In this document: piece after piece, positions 63,657 through 64,000 of the stretch
Position numbering within the stretch: the first letter of the stretch is position 1
Layout of the letters: every line of letters begins with the position of its first letter
From: DATCLS01 sp036563805
GTDB taxonomy: Bacteria > Actinomycetota > Acidimicrobiia > Acidimicrobiales > VFJN01
Length of the DNA: 64,000 bases
Direction of reading: 5' to 3'
NCBI GenBank assembly: GCA_036563805.1
Contig: DATCLS010000017.1
Span: 37,402 to 101,401, forward strand
The notes under the pieces: generated by a model
Database searches by the model: none
What the model saw: only the letters and a program-made list of their open reading frames with translations
Told to the model about the DNA's origin: nothing
Position numbers and translations under genes: made by a program

Positions 63657-64000
63657 ATGGCGTCGGCGCAGATGGCGCTGCCGATGGAGGCCAGGCGCAA
63701 CGGCGCGTCGGGTCCCCGTCAGGCCCCGCAAGGCCCGGTGCTCGACCCCGCGCCCGTGCCTGCCGGCCCGGTGGTCATGTCCGAGGTGCCGCGGTGGGTG
63801 CGGCGGACGACGACGGTCGGGGTGCTGGTGGTGGCGTTGGTGGCCGCGATCGGTTCGTACGAGCACATGCGTACGCTCGGGGTCGAGGTGGGCGAGGGCT
63901 GGCGGGCCGGGCTGTTGCCGTTCTCGGTGGACGGCCTGGCGCTGGTGGCGGCGATGACGATGCTGGTGCGGCGCTGGAACGGCCAGCGGGCCGGGCTGCT
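63657..64000 (+). CDS. DUF2637-family membrane protein (transfer/spread type), cut by window edge
   Basis: Partial: the 114 complete codons seen contain no stop. After a 45-residue hydrophilic N-terminus comes a membrane helix (TVGVLVVALVAAIGSYEHM), then GEGWRAGLLPFSVDGLALVAAMTML, the DUF2637 core (SYEHM, LLPxSVDGL). Such proteins occur in AICEs and actinobacterial plasmids next to transfer genes. ATG 63657 lies 1 nt after the Pra-like stop. Confidence 0.8.
   Translation, partial: MASAQMALPMEARRNGASGPRQAPQGPVLDPAPVPAGPVVMSEVPRWVRRTTTVGVLVVALVAAIGSYEHMRTLGVEVGEGWRAGLLPFSVDGLALVAAMTMLVRRWNGQRAGL

Larger units (their letters stand above)
60952..64000. mobile_element. Left part of an actinobacterial integrative and conjugative element (AICE)
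   Basis: Begins at the tRNA-Pro att fragment and runs off the right edge. Gene content: small unknown protein, XRE/TPR regulator, excisionase-like HTH protein, Pra-like activator, DUF2637 membrane protein. Integrase, replication and FtsK-like transfer genes would lie beyond the window. The region 62.7-63.25 kb is noticeably richer in A/T than the chromosome. Confidence 0.75.

Overview
The window is very GC-rich chromosomal DNA of an actinobacterium. Pointers are an iniBAC-type dynamin cluster, a BldD-like regulator, an acyl-CoA carboxylase epsilon subunit, a topA with a Lys/Ala tail, GTG starts, and an AICE-type integrative element. The mix of an ethylmalonyl-CoA pathway with many leaderless genes suggests a lineage such as the Acidimicrobiia (Iamia/Ilumatobacter-like). 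That placement is inference, not proof.

Layout. 0-8.5 kb: zinc alcohol dehydrogenase, a probable Tat-exported protein, a DsrE/homocysteine-methyltransferase pair and a large NB-ARC-type ATPase whose C-terminal part lies in another frame. 8.65-10.77 kb: a 2 kb remnant integrated element between a tRNA-Thr(CGT) gene and a degenerate copy of that gene's 3' part; it carries an XRE/TPR regulator and tiny ORFs but no integrase. 10.8-18.4 kb (minus strand): three acidic, repeat-rich IniB-like proteins, each with its own promoter and hairpin, followed by overlapping IniA-like and IniC-like dynamin GTPases. 18.5-24.9 kb: topA, an MFS transporter, tmk and holB.

25-50 kb is mostly acyl-CoA and housekeeping metabolism. 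It holds thiolase, 3-hydroxyacyl-CoA dehydrogenase, crotonyl-CoA carboxylase/reductase, ethylmalonyl-CoA mutase, methylmalonyl-CoA epimerase, acyl-CoA carboxylase beta and epsilon subunits, an acyl-CoA dehydrogenase and a class III CoA-transferase. Together these cover much of the ethylmalonyl-CoA route (acetyl-CoA to propionyl/methylmalonyl-CoA), scattered over several transcription units. Among them are a CsbD-like small protein, an EamA exporter divergent from an XRE-cupin regulator, a membrane acyltransferase, an ABC-F ATPase, a 5'-3' exonuclease-like protein, an ATP-dependent DNA ligase, UppP, a GMC oxidoreductase and Aat. 49.5-56.9 kb holds an S51 peptidase, an FKBP isomerase, a BldD-like regulator, aspartate kinase (with internal beta start), aspartate-semialdehyde dehydrogenase, a MazG-like protein, an extended PIMT-like methyltransferase and an EEP-family phosphodiesterase.

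57-60.9 kb is a decay zone: a frameshifted SDR pseudogene, two NUDIX genes and an HD-domain gene with mirror-image remnants, and orphan gene ends. It abuts a 42-nt 3' fragment of tRNA-Pro(CGG), which I read as the attachment site of an actinobacterial integrative and conjugative element. The element runs off the right edge and carries a small conserved-looking protein, an XRE/TPR regulator, an excisionase-like HTH protein, a Pra-like activator and a DUF2637 membrane protein.

A window-wide feature is that many genes have a TANNNT -10 hexamer only 6-9 nt before ATG/GTG and no Shine-Dalgarno sequence, which predicts leaderless mRNAs. I used this to choose several starts. No rRNA, CRISPR array or intact insertion sequence was seen.
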